DNA of 12,871 bases from Bacillota bacterium (GTDB lineage Bacteria; Bacillota; Clostridia; Christensenellales; UBA1242). Of this stretch, positions 1 to 7,487 are shown piece by piece. The position numbers and the translations under genes are program-made. Each line of letters opens with the position of its first letter. The stretch's first letter is position 1. The stretch is taken from contig WQSK01000026.1 of assembly GCA_009787915.1 (NCBI GenBank), positions 1-12,871 of the forward strand. The letters are read 5' to 3'. The notes under the pieces are model-generated. The model was given only the letters and a program-made list of their open reading frames with translations, was not told the origin of the DNA and made no database searches.

Positions 1-2
1 CG

Positions 3-3000
3 CATTCCGTGAGGTTTGACGGGAATGGTGGTCAGGTGAATTTGGCAAATATTACGGCGGACTATCGAGTAACGGCGGTACGACATCACGATAATTTCCT
101 AACGTATCGAGGTTCGCCAATCAGTTTGCTCACCCCAACCCGTGCGGGGCATACTTTTGCAGGCTGGCGACAAACAACGGGACCCCAAGCGGGTCAAACA
201 TGGAATAACGCAGCAGCAACCCATCATGGTTTATCCGCGCGTCCAGTTGCACAACAAGAGGTGACTCAACAACGTATTTACCAAGCGCAATGGACTATCA
301 ACAGGCACACAACGACGTTCAACCTGAACACGGGTATCAACCACGGAGGAATGGCGGTAACAGGTGCGGCACTTGCGGCGGGAACGACCGCGACGATAAC
401 CCAAGACTGGAACACAACGTGGGCGAATTTCAGTACGGGGCGAATGGCGACGTCGACCTCGCACGTGTTTGTTGGGTGGTACAACACATCGGCGGCAACG
501 GGAGGAACCCGATTCATAGGGGGACCCGTTACGGGGAATCAGACCTTGTGGGCGCGGTGGACGCCAAAAAGATTTCAGGTGAATTTAAATTTGAACTCGC
601 CTGTGCCGAACCCGAACCCGAACCATTACGCTGCGCCGACCGCACTGACGGCGGCCCAGGCAACACAAGGACCGCGAAACTTTGGTGCCGCGGCATTTAA
701 CCTGCCTGTTTTGAACGACACGGCATCGCACACATTTGCGGGGTGGTATACAACAAGTGCCGCAACGGGAGGAACCGTGCGAGCAAACGGAAATCATGCG
801 ACAAGCGATGCGGCGGCGTTGTGGAGTCCAAACACAAACTATGCAGGGATACGAACGGCAAACCTGTGGGCTAGGTGGACGGTACGAACTCACCAAGTCA
901 CGATGCAATCTGGGCTTGTAACAGACCCGCATATTCATGTGACGCCAGGGCTAGTAAATAGGACTGCGACGCATGGACAAGTGGTTCCTAATGCACAGGC
1001 CCAAACAGTAACGCGAACAGGGTTTACATTTGTTAGGTGGAGGGTATCGGCAGCAGTGAACGAGGCATTGAATCCAGTCGATTCAACATTTGTTGTTGGG
1101 GTAACACGTGTATTCTCGCCAATAACGGTGGAAGCGGTATGGCAAAGACAGAGGTTTAACATAACTGTCCAAAGTGCAGATATATACACGGGTTCAATAG
1201 GCGGAGTGGCGCAGTTTCAGAGGAGTATATCTTCGGTATCAGGCGGGGTCACAAACGCGACAAACATTGCGCCAGGTGGAGGCGGGCACCAGTGGGTGGT
1301 GTCAACGTACTTTTCGCAAGAAGGTTCGACGGTCACAATAACCGCGAACGTACCAGCGGGGTTTAGGTTTGTGCAATGGAATATAACTGGGCCGCACCAA
1401 ATCGTAGGTGGGAGTCTATTTACGCCAACAATAACAGTTGGTTTTTCACGGGGAGCGGGATGGTATAACCAGGCGAACCCAGGACCATTTACGATATCCG
1501 CAATGGGGGTTGGAACCAGTCACGCGGCGCTTGACGGAGAGGTTAGGTATAATGTGAACTGGGGAGGTGACCCAAGATGGTTGCACCCAGGACAGCATAC
1601 GGTTAGCATACCTGAAACAGGAACGGTGGTGACGGGGCAGCCTATTTTTGTATCGGGTTTAACACCATGGTCTAATTCATATTATTTTGACGGATGGGGA
1701 CTCACACCGCAAGCAGTAGTAGGAGAACAAAGATGGTGGCCAGGGTCAGGGACAAACCCTGCGATTACGCAGGTTGTTGGAGGCACGACGTTTTATGCAA
1801 GGTGGAGGCCAAGGACATTTGACATGCACAATGTGTTTGAAGCAAACCGACCAAGCAATGCTTTTGGGACGATATTGTTGCCTGTGCCTGACGCAACGTT
1901 TTCGCACACATTTGGGAGTGTAACGTGGTTGAATTCTTATGAAGGACAAACATTGTGGGCAAGCGGGCTCTACAGTCATTATTTTGACGGATGGCATATA
2001 GGATGGGCGGCACCTGCGGAAGGGGTGAGAGGTGTCTTTAACCTCCAGCCGCGAGATATATTTTTGAGCGGAGGACAAGGGGCCGAGGGACCGCAACAAA
2101 GACTTTGGGCGGTATGGAGGCCAGCAACGCACAATATAATATTTAACTTTAGCCTGCCAGGGCACCACCGAGGGGTGATAGGTGCAGAGGCAATGGCATT
2201 TGGGCAGAGTTTTGTGTTCGGAGAAGATATTTGTTTAGAGAACGTAACAGAGATAATGAACCGAAGAGTGAACCAACTTGACAGTCACAGGTTCAGACAC
2301 TGGTCATTGACACCTGGGGGAGATGCGATAACGATGGTACCTGGTGAATCATTCCACGGAACGAACAGGACATTATTTGCGGTATGGGAAGCGCGACCGT
2401 TCCAGATACATTTTGACCACACGTTACCTAACCCACGGTCGGGTGACGGATACGCGATATTTCCAAACAATATTGTGGCAGAGAATGTGTTTAGGTATGG
2501 AACAGGGCTTGCGGTACAGATATGTGAAGATATTGCGCCTGGGACATTGTTTAGTTTGCACTATACATATGCGAGCCACAGATTTTTGGGGTGGGCATTT
2601 GAGGCTAACGCATCGGCGCCGATATCAAACATCGAGTGGACGAACCATTTTTGGCAGATGTACGTGAGATTAAGCAACGGCCAGAGTTTGGATTATATAA
2701 TGTTGTTTCCAGTGTGGGAAGCGAACAGTTTTTACGTGCAATTCTTTTTGGACCCAAGGGACACGAGGGATGAGAGTATTGGGGTAAATGCGACGGCACC
2801 AGGGCATGCGGTAAGCAACAATCAATTTACACAGAGGCATACATATAACTCGATATTGCCAATGCCAAACGTGCTGTCAAACACGCACGAGTTGAGGGGT
2901 TGGTACTTGACACGTAGACACCCTGACGGGCGATTGGATATAGGACCTAGTTGGGATTTTGCCAACGAGATGCGAATAGGTGAAAAGCATTATTTTGAAG

Positions 3001-4274
3001 GAGAGAACGGCGAGCGAACGTACGACATGATGTTGAGCGCAGTGTGGGAGCCAAGGGTGTTTACGCTGACGTTTGAATCTGGGGTAGGCGGAACGGTGAA
3101 CGCGCCTATGAGGATATTTTACGGCAGACCAATTGGGCATCCGTATCCTGATGGGAGAACAGTGATAGCGGACCCGAGGTGGACGGTGCAAGGCAGGGAA
3201 CTTTACAGGTTTGTGGGTTGGCAATTCATGCACGCGACGTTCCCGCAGTTTGTGCAATGGCATCCGCACACAACAATGGAAGCGAGAGATATTACAATAA
3301 CTGCAAGAAGATTGGCGATGGTAGAATGTTACAGATTTTGCCCTGATGCGGGGAGGTTGATGAGTAACTGTGGTGAATCGTGCAGTGATTGTTTAGGAGG
3401 GATGTTAGAGCGTGTTAGACAGTTCTTGGCATCACCTGACGGAGATTCGCATTGGTACATACCAGAAACATTTACGAACTTGTTGGCGGCACGCGACTCG
3501 GCGCAGACATTATTTACAAATTTGCTTGGGGAGCACAACAGACTTGTGGGAGAGAGTCCAGAGCATCCGTTCTTGATAAATACAGGTCTTGGGAGTGCGG
3601 CGGACGTGGCGGCACAATTGGCGGCATTGAGGCAGGCATATAACCAGTTGGCATTGAACACAATGATATTGGAGGTGTATTTGCATCCGATACATCCAAT
3701 GCCAGGGGCATTACATTTCCCGTTCATGTTTGGGAGTGACGAATGGAGTACATATGCGGAAGCGCACAGAGATGTGACGTTGTATTTGGCAAGCGGGCCG
3801 CACAGGAACGTGGCGGAGTTATTGGATTTATACGGGCAAATAAGTGGAGCAGCGCAAGCGTTGATGTTTAGAGGATTTGGGGTAGATATAAGTGAGATAA
3901 TATCATTGGCGATAGAGGTGAGGTCAGTGATAGAGATGATAGACCCGAGTTTAAGCAGCGTACAATTCACTATAGAGAGTTGGGATGCGTACAGTGATGC
4001 ATTGACAGAGTTTTTCAGGGTAATAGAGTGTCACAACGTGTTCCTAAGTGAAGTGAGAGTAGCGGTGAACGAGTTATTGTTAGCGATAGCAGGGTTAGAG
4101 CAAGCGGAAGGCTGGGACATGGGAGGAGATGACCTTGGGAGTGATAACAGAGGACTGGGGCCAGTGGCGATGACAGGGATGATAGGGGGATTGATATTGT
4201 TGTTGTTGTTGGCGGCGTTGCCGTTAGCATTTGGGAAGAGAAGAGAGGAGGAGAGAGTGAATGTCGGGAAATAA
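3..4274 (+). CDS. Giant InlB-type B-repeat surface protein, 5'-partial
   Basis: The frame is open to the window edge, so the N-terminus and any signal peptide are missing; 1423 residues are visible and the GTG at 9 is not a credible start. Residues 1 to about 1105 hold about eleven diverged repeats with the B-repeat hallmark, a strand ending in F-x-G-W (HTFAGW, HVFVGW, YYFDGW, HRFLGW, YRFVGW) and a closing LWARW/LWAVW strand. They recur about every 100 residues, longer than the usual 70-residue InlB B-repeat (Listeria-Bacteroides repeat, Flg_new family). Residues 1109-1130 hold five cysteines. Residues about 1140-1385 are helical with FIVAR-like modules, the last beginning FTIESWDAYSDAL. A 19-residue membrane segment (1393-1411) and basic tail (KRREEE) end it. 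VAMTG sits just before the membrane segment where a sortase motif would lie. Known for the family: extracellular adhesins or stalks. The exact ligand is unknown. Confidence 0.93.
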   Translation, partial: HSVRFDGNGGQVNLANITADYRVTAVRHHDNFLTYRGSPISLLTPTRAGHTFAGWRQTTGPQAGQTWNNAAATHHGLSARPVAQQEVTQQRIYQAQWTINRHTTTFNLNTGINHGGMAVTGAALAAGTTATITQDWNTTWANFSTGRMATSTSHVFVGWYNTSAATGGTRFIGGPVTGNQTLWARWTPKRFQVNLNLNSPVPNPNPNHYAAPTALTAAQATQGPRNFGAAAFNLPVLNDTASHTFAGWYTTSAATGGTVRANGNHATSDAAALWSPNTNYAGIRTANLWARWTVRTHQVTMQSGLVTDPHIHVTPGLVNRTATHGQVVPNAQAQTVTRTGFTFVRWRVSAAVNEALNPVDSTFVVGVTRVFSPITVEAVWQRQRFNITVQSADIYTGSIGGVAQFQRSISSVSGGVTNATNIAPGGGGHQWVVSTYFSQEGSTVTITANVPAGFRFVQWNITGPHQIVGGSLFTPTITVGFSRGAGWYNQANPGPFTISAMGVGTSHAALDGEVRYNVNWGGDPRWLHPGQHTVSIPETGTVVTGQPIFVSGLTPWSNSYYFDGWGLTPQAVVGEQRWWPGSGTNPAITQVVGGTTFYARWRPRTFDMHNVFEANRPSNAFGTILLPVPDATFSHTFGSVTWLNSYEGQTLWASGLYSHYFDGWHIGWAAPAEGVRGVFNLQPRDIFLSGGQGAEGPQQRLWAVWRPATHNIIFNFSLPGHHRGVIGAEAMAFGQSFVFGEDICLENVTEIMNRRVNQLDSHRFRHWSLTPGGDAITMVPGESFHGTNRTLFAVWEARPFQIHFDHTLPNPRSGDGYAIFPNNIVAENVFRYGTGLAVQICEDIAPGTLFSLHYTYASHRFLGWAFEANASAPISNIEWTNHFWQMYVRLSNGQSLDYIMLFPVWEANSFYVQFFLDPRDTRDESIGVNATAPGHAVSNNQFTQRHTYNSILPMPNVLSNTHELRGWYLTRRHPDGRLDIGPSWDFANEMRIGEKHYFEGENGERTYDMMLSAVWEPRVFTLTFESGVGGTVNAPMRIFYGRPIGHPYPDGRTVIADPRWTVQGRELYRFVGWQFMHATFPQFVQWHPHTTMEARDITITARRLAMVECYRFCPDAGRLMSNCGESCSDCLGGMLERVRQFLASPDGDSHWYIPETFTNLLAARDSAQTLFTNLLGEHNRLVGESPEHPFLINTGLGSAADVAAQLAALRQAYNQLALNTMILEVYLHPIHPMPGALHFPFMFGSDEWSTYAEAHRDVTLYLASGPHRNVAELLDLYGQISGAAQALMFRGFGVDISEIISLAIEVRSVIEMIDPSLSSVQFTIESWDAYSDALTEFFRVIECHNVFLSEVRVAVNELLLAIAGLEQAEGWDMGGDDLGSDNRGLGPVAMTGMIGGLILLLLLAALPLAFGKRREEERVNVGK

Positions 4275-4362
4275 TAATGTGGTACAGAAAAGGAAGCGAA
4301 TGAAATTCGACCGCCTCGCTATCTTGACAGATGTAGATTTTTTTGGTATCTTGGTCGGATGA
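4261..4362 (+). CDS. 33-aa ORF overlapping the adhesin end; upstream half of a possible frameshifted gene
   Basis: ATG 4261 lies inside the last codons of the adhesin gene and is preceded by a strong GAGGAGG Shine-Dalgarno around 4245-4251, which is why I believe it is translated. It encodes MSGNNNVVQKRKRMKFDRLA and continues to TGA 4360-4362, which overlaps ATG 4359 of the next ORF as ATGA. Seven T (4338-4344) are positioned as T TTT TTT relative to this frame, the canonical arrangement for -1 slippage. Slipping there joins directly to the downstream frame with no intervening stop, giving about 206 residues. Three readings are possible: a leader peptide translationally coupled to the next gene, a programmed -1 frameshift, or a single gene with one T lost by mutation or assembly. 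Confidence 0.55.
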   Translation: MSGNNNVVQKRKRMKFDRLAILTDVDFFGILVG

Positions 4363-4880
4363 TAACTACAGGGGTAGAAACAGGGTTTGAAGTAACCTTT
4401 TATAGGCAGCGCGTTGCAGAGGTCAGTGCAAAAACAAGAACCTGCACAGGTGTAAGCAGTATCCGTATTGCGGATGAACGTTTGTCAGAGATTGCAGAAA
4501 CTGTGAGCACTGACTATTCTTTGTCTTATGCGGATAAAAAGACACTTAAGAAAGAAATATATCTTGAACGCAGAAGGCTCCCTGAAATCAAACTACCAGG
4601 TGCGAGGAGAAACACTTTTCTTTTACCAGAACAACAACTTTTTAAAAACATTAATACGGTATCCTCTGTGGCGGAACTTAACCCTGTGCGTGTGACACGA
4701 ATGATTAACGATTGCATAGTAGACGGTGTGCCTGATGCACGGCGTTTAGCAAAACTCCAGCGTGTTGCGGTTTACAATCGCAGCGATGATGTAAGAATGG
4801 AAAAATTGACGCGCCTTTATCTTGCTGATATTATAACGACGCGTGTGTTTTTTGAAGCCAAAAATTCATATGGACTTTAA
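4359..4880 (+). CDS. Unrecognised 173-aa protein (or C-terminal part of the 4261 gene)
   Basis: I do not recognise this family. It is rich in charged residues, has no signal peptide or membrane segment, and looks soluble and mostly helical in its second half (VRMEKLTRLYLADIIT). ATG 4359 has no good Shine-Dalgarno of its own, but it overlaps the stop of the preceding 33-aa ORF as ATGA. The frame is also open upstream to 4275 without a usable start, so residues encoded from 4344 (WYLGR then M) could be joined to the 4261 ORF by a -1 shift at seven T. Its position directly behind the adhesin, with overlapping reading frames, suggests co-transcription with it. Function cannot be assigned. Confidence 0.7.
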   Translation: MITTGVETGFEVTFYRQRVAEVSAKTRTCTGVSSIRIADERLSEIAETVSTDYSLSYADKKTLKKEIYLERRRLPEIKLPGARRNTFLLPEQQLFKNINTVSSVAELNPVRVTRMINDCIVDGVPDARRLAKLQRVAVYNRSDDVRMEKLTRLYLADIITTRVFFEAKNSYGL

Positions 4881-4950
4881 TGGTTCAGCGGTGAGGTCGA
4901 AAACTGGGTAGAGGTGTACCAGGTTATAAAAAATTTGCATATATAAAAAG
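4881..4950 (+). other. Intergenic gap, no clear signal
   Basis: Seventy bases between two ORFs. There is a weak bulged stem (CTGG-TA/TA-CCAG, 4904-4922) without a T tract, then an AT-rich stretch (TATAAA at 4925, TATATAAAA near 4941). No convincing terminator, -35 box or Shine-Dalgarno is visible, so how the 4951 gene is initiated is unclear. Confidence 0.4.
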
Positions 4951-5484
4951 ATGTTTAATTTTAATTGTACAAACAAATCGAAACTTGCAAATGATATGCG
5001 CCAGGTATGGATGGAACACGTTTGGTGGACAAGAAATGTTATCCTTGGAATTATAAACGACCTTCCTGGGAACAACGAATATACCGCGAGGCTCCTCCAA
5101 AACCCAAGTGACATGGCAGATGTGTTTGCCCCATATTTTTGTGTTTTCCCAAAGCAACAATTTATAACTTTGTTTACAACCCACCTTATGCAGGGCGGGG
5201 CTATTGTTTCCGCAGCAAAAGCGGGGGACAACCAAAAAGTTGCAGCCCTCCAAGTCGCGTGGCATGAGAACTCGGACCAAATTGCGGCTATGTTTGCGTC
5301 TATAAGTCCGTGCTATGACAAAGAAGAAGTAAGAAAGATGATGTATGAACACTTGCGTTTGACAACCGCCGAAGCCACATACAGTTTAAACGGACAATAT
5401 GCACAGGAGGTTGAGGCTTTTGACGCGATACAGGCGGAGGCCATAATGATGGCGGATTATTTCACCGCTGGAATTATTCGTTAA
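4951..5484 (+). CDS. Helical protein of unknown function (family sometimes mislabelled acetylglutamate kinase)
   Basis: The 177-residue product is all-helical, has no signal peptide and no membrane segment. Its layout (MRQVWMEHVWWTR near the start, ARLLQNPSDMADVFAPYF in the middle, AEAIMMADYFTAGIIR at the end) matches a small Clostridia/Bacilli family that I recall as uncharacterised and often wrongly named acetylglutamate kinase; nothing here resembles an amino-acid kinase fold. The aromatic and histidine-rich first helix and the conserved MYEHL segment suggest a four-helix bundle, possibly metal-binding, which is inference. ATG 4951 has only AAAAAG upstream. An internal ATG at 4996 (MRQVW) is a possible alternative start but has no better ribosome site. 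It ends about 50 bp before tRNA-Glu. Confidence 0.8.
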   Translation: MFNFNCTNKSKLANDMRQVWMEHVWWTRNVILGIINDLPGNNEYTARLLQNPSDMADVFAPYFCVFPKQQFITLFTTHLMQGGAIVSAAKAGDNQKVAALQVAWHENSDQIAAMFASISPCYDKEEVRKMMYEHLRLTTAEATYSLNGQYAQEVEAFDAIQAEAIMMADYFTAGIIR

Positions 5485-5488
5485 ACAC

Positions 5489-5517
5489 TTGCAATTGCCA
5501 ACAGGGTCGTGTATATT
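5489..5517 (+). promoter_or_regulatory. Promoter for tRNA-Glu
   Basis: TTGCAA (5489-5494), a 17-bp spacer, then TATATT (5512-5517). Initiation would fall near 5524, about ten bases before the mature tRNA 5' end. Spacing and boxes fit a sigma-A promoter. Confidence 0.65.
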
Positions 5518-5529
5518 ATTCTGCATGTC

Positions 5530-7116
5530 TTATGGCCCGTTGGTCAAGCGGTTAAGACACCGCCCTTTCACGGCGGTATCACGGGTTCGAGTCCCGTACG
5601 GGTCACCAATCTCGTCATATCCGAACACGGATAAACAAGGAAAATCATTGATAATTTCTTCAAGCGTGACCTTTTCGTTGTTGCCGTCCTTTATATTGTA
5701 GACAATAATGATTTTGTCGTTGTAAATAACTACCTTGTTGACAAAGGTATCTATTAGGCGTTCTCGGAATTTCTCGCAAGTCGTGTCGCCACTCTTGAAA
5801 CTTTCAAACCAATAAAGCAACTCGTCATATACCAGTGGCGTTGGCATATTCAATCTTTCTTCGTCAATTTCTTGTTGCAGGTCGGCTTTCCTGCTTTCAA
5901 GGGCAAGTACCTTTTCTTTAATCGTGCCGATTGCCAAACCGCTTGCGATTGCGTTGATAAGGTTTTCAAGTTCGGAAACGATGCCTTTCATTTCTCTTTC
6001 AAGATTGTCAAGTTTGGTGTTTTCCATAGTCTTGGCGTTATATGCCAAAAGTTGCTTAATCGCCCACGCAATCATATTATCGTTCAAGACTTTTGCCATA
6101 GTAATATCAACAACAGTATCTTCTAGCCATTGTTTATTGACTTGTTTTTTGTCGCAAGGTGCAATGCGTTTCTTCCTGTTCGTGCAAGTATAATAACGAT
6201 AGATTTGACCCTTTCGCCCTGTGCCACTATCCCCGATAATTGTTGACTTGCAATGTCCGCAAAATGTTTTTAGCGACAACAAATAAAACTCTTTTGCCTT
6301 GTGTACCATAGGTTTGTGTTTGTTTTTGTTAATTCGCTTTTGGGCGGCGTTGAAAATAGCGGTATCTACAATTTGGGGTACGGCATTTTCTCGTTGGTGT
6401 TCCGCAAAAGTCAACGTGCCAATATACATTTTGTTTTTCAAGATGTTGGCGATTGAACTTTTATGAAACGGCTTGCCCTTGCGGTTGTATATGTGGTTCT
6501 CGTCAAGCCGTGCTTTGATAGCGATTATTTTCTTGCCACCCACATAGTCGGCGAAAATACTTTTGATTATCTCGCTTTCTTTATCGTTAACAATAAATTT
6601 CTTTGTCTTGCTATTTTCGTTTGTCGGGTCAACTTTTAATTTGTCGTACCCATAAACAACGCTACCCGATGAATAGCCTTTCAAAAAAGTGTCGTACATA
6701 CCACGCTTGACCTTTTGGGCAAGTTCTTCGCTATAATATTGATTGTGCGACAAAAGCACATTCCGCATAAACCTACCGCTAGCACTATCTTCGACGTGTT
6801 CCATAGCCGACAACACTTTGACCCCATTTTCTTTCAAACGCCTTTCGTGACCTAGATTGTCGTAGATGTTCCGTGCAAAGCGGTCAAACTGGTACACGAT
6901 TACATACTGAAACATTTTCTTGTTACTGTCCTTAATCATTCGTTGAAATTCGGGTCGCCTGTCTACCTTGCCTGTCAAATCTCGGTCAATGTATTCGCCT
7001 ATGATTTTTATGCCGTTACGCTCGGCATATTCTTTGCAAACTCTTATTTGCCCTTCGATACTTATTTCTTTTTGTTTGTTCGTTGACTTTCTGACGTAAA
7101 GTATTCCTTTATCCAT
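5530..7116 (-). CDS. Large serine recombinase (integrase), C-terminus encoded in tRNA antisense
   Basis: A 528-residue site-specific recombinase that would integrate and excise the element. The resolvase-type catalytic domain covers residues 1-145, with YVRKS placing the nucleophile at Ser11 and the arginine-bearing FDRFAR motif at about 78-82. A recombinase domain follows (about 155-260), then a zinc ribbon with Cys286, Cys289, Cys311 and Cys321 and a coiled coil at about 365-425. ATG 7116 is chosen because AAAGGAG lies upstream; an in-frame GTG at 7179 would add 21 residues containing that ribosome site. Residues 504-528, starting GDPYGTRTRD, are read from the complement of tRNA-Glu, and the TAA (5530-5532) lies in the tRNA 5' flank. 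The native protein in the excised circle must therefore end differently. The 64-aa gene upstream is 72 bp away and probably co-transcribed. Confidence 0.93.
   Translation of the reverse strand: MDKGILYVRKSTNKQKEISIEGQIRVCKEYAERNGIKIIGEYIDRDLTGKVDRRPEFQRMIKDSNKKMFQYVIVYQFDRFARNIYDNLGHERRLKENGVKVLSAMEHVEDSASGRFMRNVLLSHNQYYSEELAQKVKRGMYDTFLKGYSSGSVVYGYDKLKVDPTNENSKTKKFIVNDKESEIIKSIFADYVGGKKIIAIKARLDENHIYNRKGKPFHKSSIANILKNKMYIGTLTFAEHQRENAVPQIVDTAIFNAAQKRINKNKHKPMVHKAKEFYLLSLKTFCGHCKSTIIGDSGTGRKGQIYRYYTCTNRKKRIAPCDKKQVNKQWLEDTVVDITMAKVLNDNMIAWAIKQLLAYNAKTMENTKLDNLEREMKGIVSELENLINAIASGLAIGTIKEKVLALESRKADLQQEIDEERLNMPTPLVYDELLYWFESFKSGDTTCEKFRERLIDTFVNKVVIYNDKIIIVYNIKDGNNEKVTLEEIINDFPCLSVFGYDEIGDPYGTRTRDTAVKGRCLNRLTNGP
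5534..5608 (+). tRNA. tRNA-Glu (anticodon TTC), CCA encoded
   Basis: The cloverleaf reads cleanly: acceptor GGCCCGT pairs with ACGGGTC (one G-U), anticodon stem CCGCC/GGCGG with loop CTTTCAC giving anticodon TTC, T stem ACGGG/CCCGT with TTCGAGT loop, discriminator A and genomic CCA ending at 5608. The gene is intact and keeps its own promoter. The recombinase gene on the opposite strand runs through its whole length, marking it as the likely integration target of the element to the right. Confidence 0.97.
5618..5633. repeat. Perfect dyad TATCCG-AACA-CGGATA beside the tRNA
   Basis: A six-base perfect inverted repeat with a four-base spacer starts ten bases after the tRNA CCA. It lies inside the recombinase reading frame. 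There is no T tract, so it is not an ordinary terminator. It could be part of the serine recombinase attachment site, which in this family is a short imperfect dyad, or a tRNA 3'-trailer hairpin. Confidence 0.4.
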
Positions 7117-7188
7117 TTTGTTTTTACTCCTTTTATTTTTGTTGCCTACATATAAGTCGCAACTGCTTTCCAATTTCACAAGTGGGGG

Positions 7189-7383
7189 CTACCTAATAGC
7201 CCCGAACACTTTGACAACCAAGACAAGATTGCCGTTGTATCTGACATATCCTGCTTGGTACGACCAATTCGCATTGCAAGGCATAAAATAGCCAAAGTCA
7301 CTTTCAAAACTTGCGTGACCGCCTTTTAGTGCTTGCGGTGTGCTTTCAACGATTGCGTTGATTTGTCGCTTGCTCAATTTCAT
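7189..7383 (-). CDS. Orphan 64-aa protein upstream of the integrase
   Basis: The product begins MKLSKRQINAIVESTPQALK and I do not recognise it. It has a short basic N-terminal helix, one cysteine, an aromatic-rich middle (WSYQAGYVRYNG) and a hydrophobic beta-like end (LVLVVKVFG). The start at 7383 is supported by AAAAAGGGGGTGGAA just upstream; an in-frame ATG at 7491 would add 36 residues but has no ribosome site and would carry the G-rich Shine-Dalgarno inside the gene. It precedes the recombinase in the same direction. Small genes next to large serine integrases can be directionality factors, so this is a candidate by position only; no homology supports it. Confidence 0.6.
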   Translation of the reverse strand: MKLSKRQINAIVESTPQALKGGHASFESDFGYFMPCNANWSYQAGYVRYNGNLVLVVKVFGAIR

Positions 7384-7454
7384 TTTTCCACCCCCTTTTT
7401 CGGTTTCTTCGTTTTGCACGGAAAGCCCAATACCCCCGAACAAAACCCATTCAA

Positions 7455-7468
7455 CCGCCGGCAGGCGG
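7455..7468. repeat. GC-rich hairpin CCGCC-GGCA-GGCGG
   Basis: A five-base perfect G+C stem with a GGCA loop in the leader of the minus-strand 64-aa/integrase operon, downstream of the terminator at 7497-7522. It has no T tract on either strand. It may be a leader hairpin or processing site. Confidence 0.35.
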
Positions 7469-7487
7469 AAGAATTGCCTACCAAAAC

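Noticed and set aside
1746..2168. Minus-strand 140-aa ORF within the adhesin repeats
   Set aside because: Shadow frame of the B-repeat region; composition is not protein-like and no start signal is present.
3329..3970. Minus-strand 213-aa ORF antisense to the adhesin
   Set aside because: Low-complexity, cysteine- and asparagine-rich translation with no ribosome site, lying fully within the strongly supported adhesin frame.
9..4274. CRISPR-like or nucleotide tandem repeats in the adhesin
   Set aside because: Repeats are at protein level and strongly diverged; no short regularly spaced identical DNA repeats occur anywhere in the window.
5489..5701. Plus-strand 70-aa ORF across the tRNA
   Set aside because: Its middle is a translation of tRNA-Glu itself; it has no ribosome site and the real features are the tRNA and the opposite-strand recombinase.
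7117..7179. 21-residue N-terminal extension of the integrase
   Set aside because: It would start at GTG without a ribosome site and would contain the AAAGGAG that serves the ATG at 7116; the shorter form matches the usual serine recombinase N-terminus.
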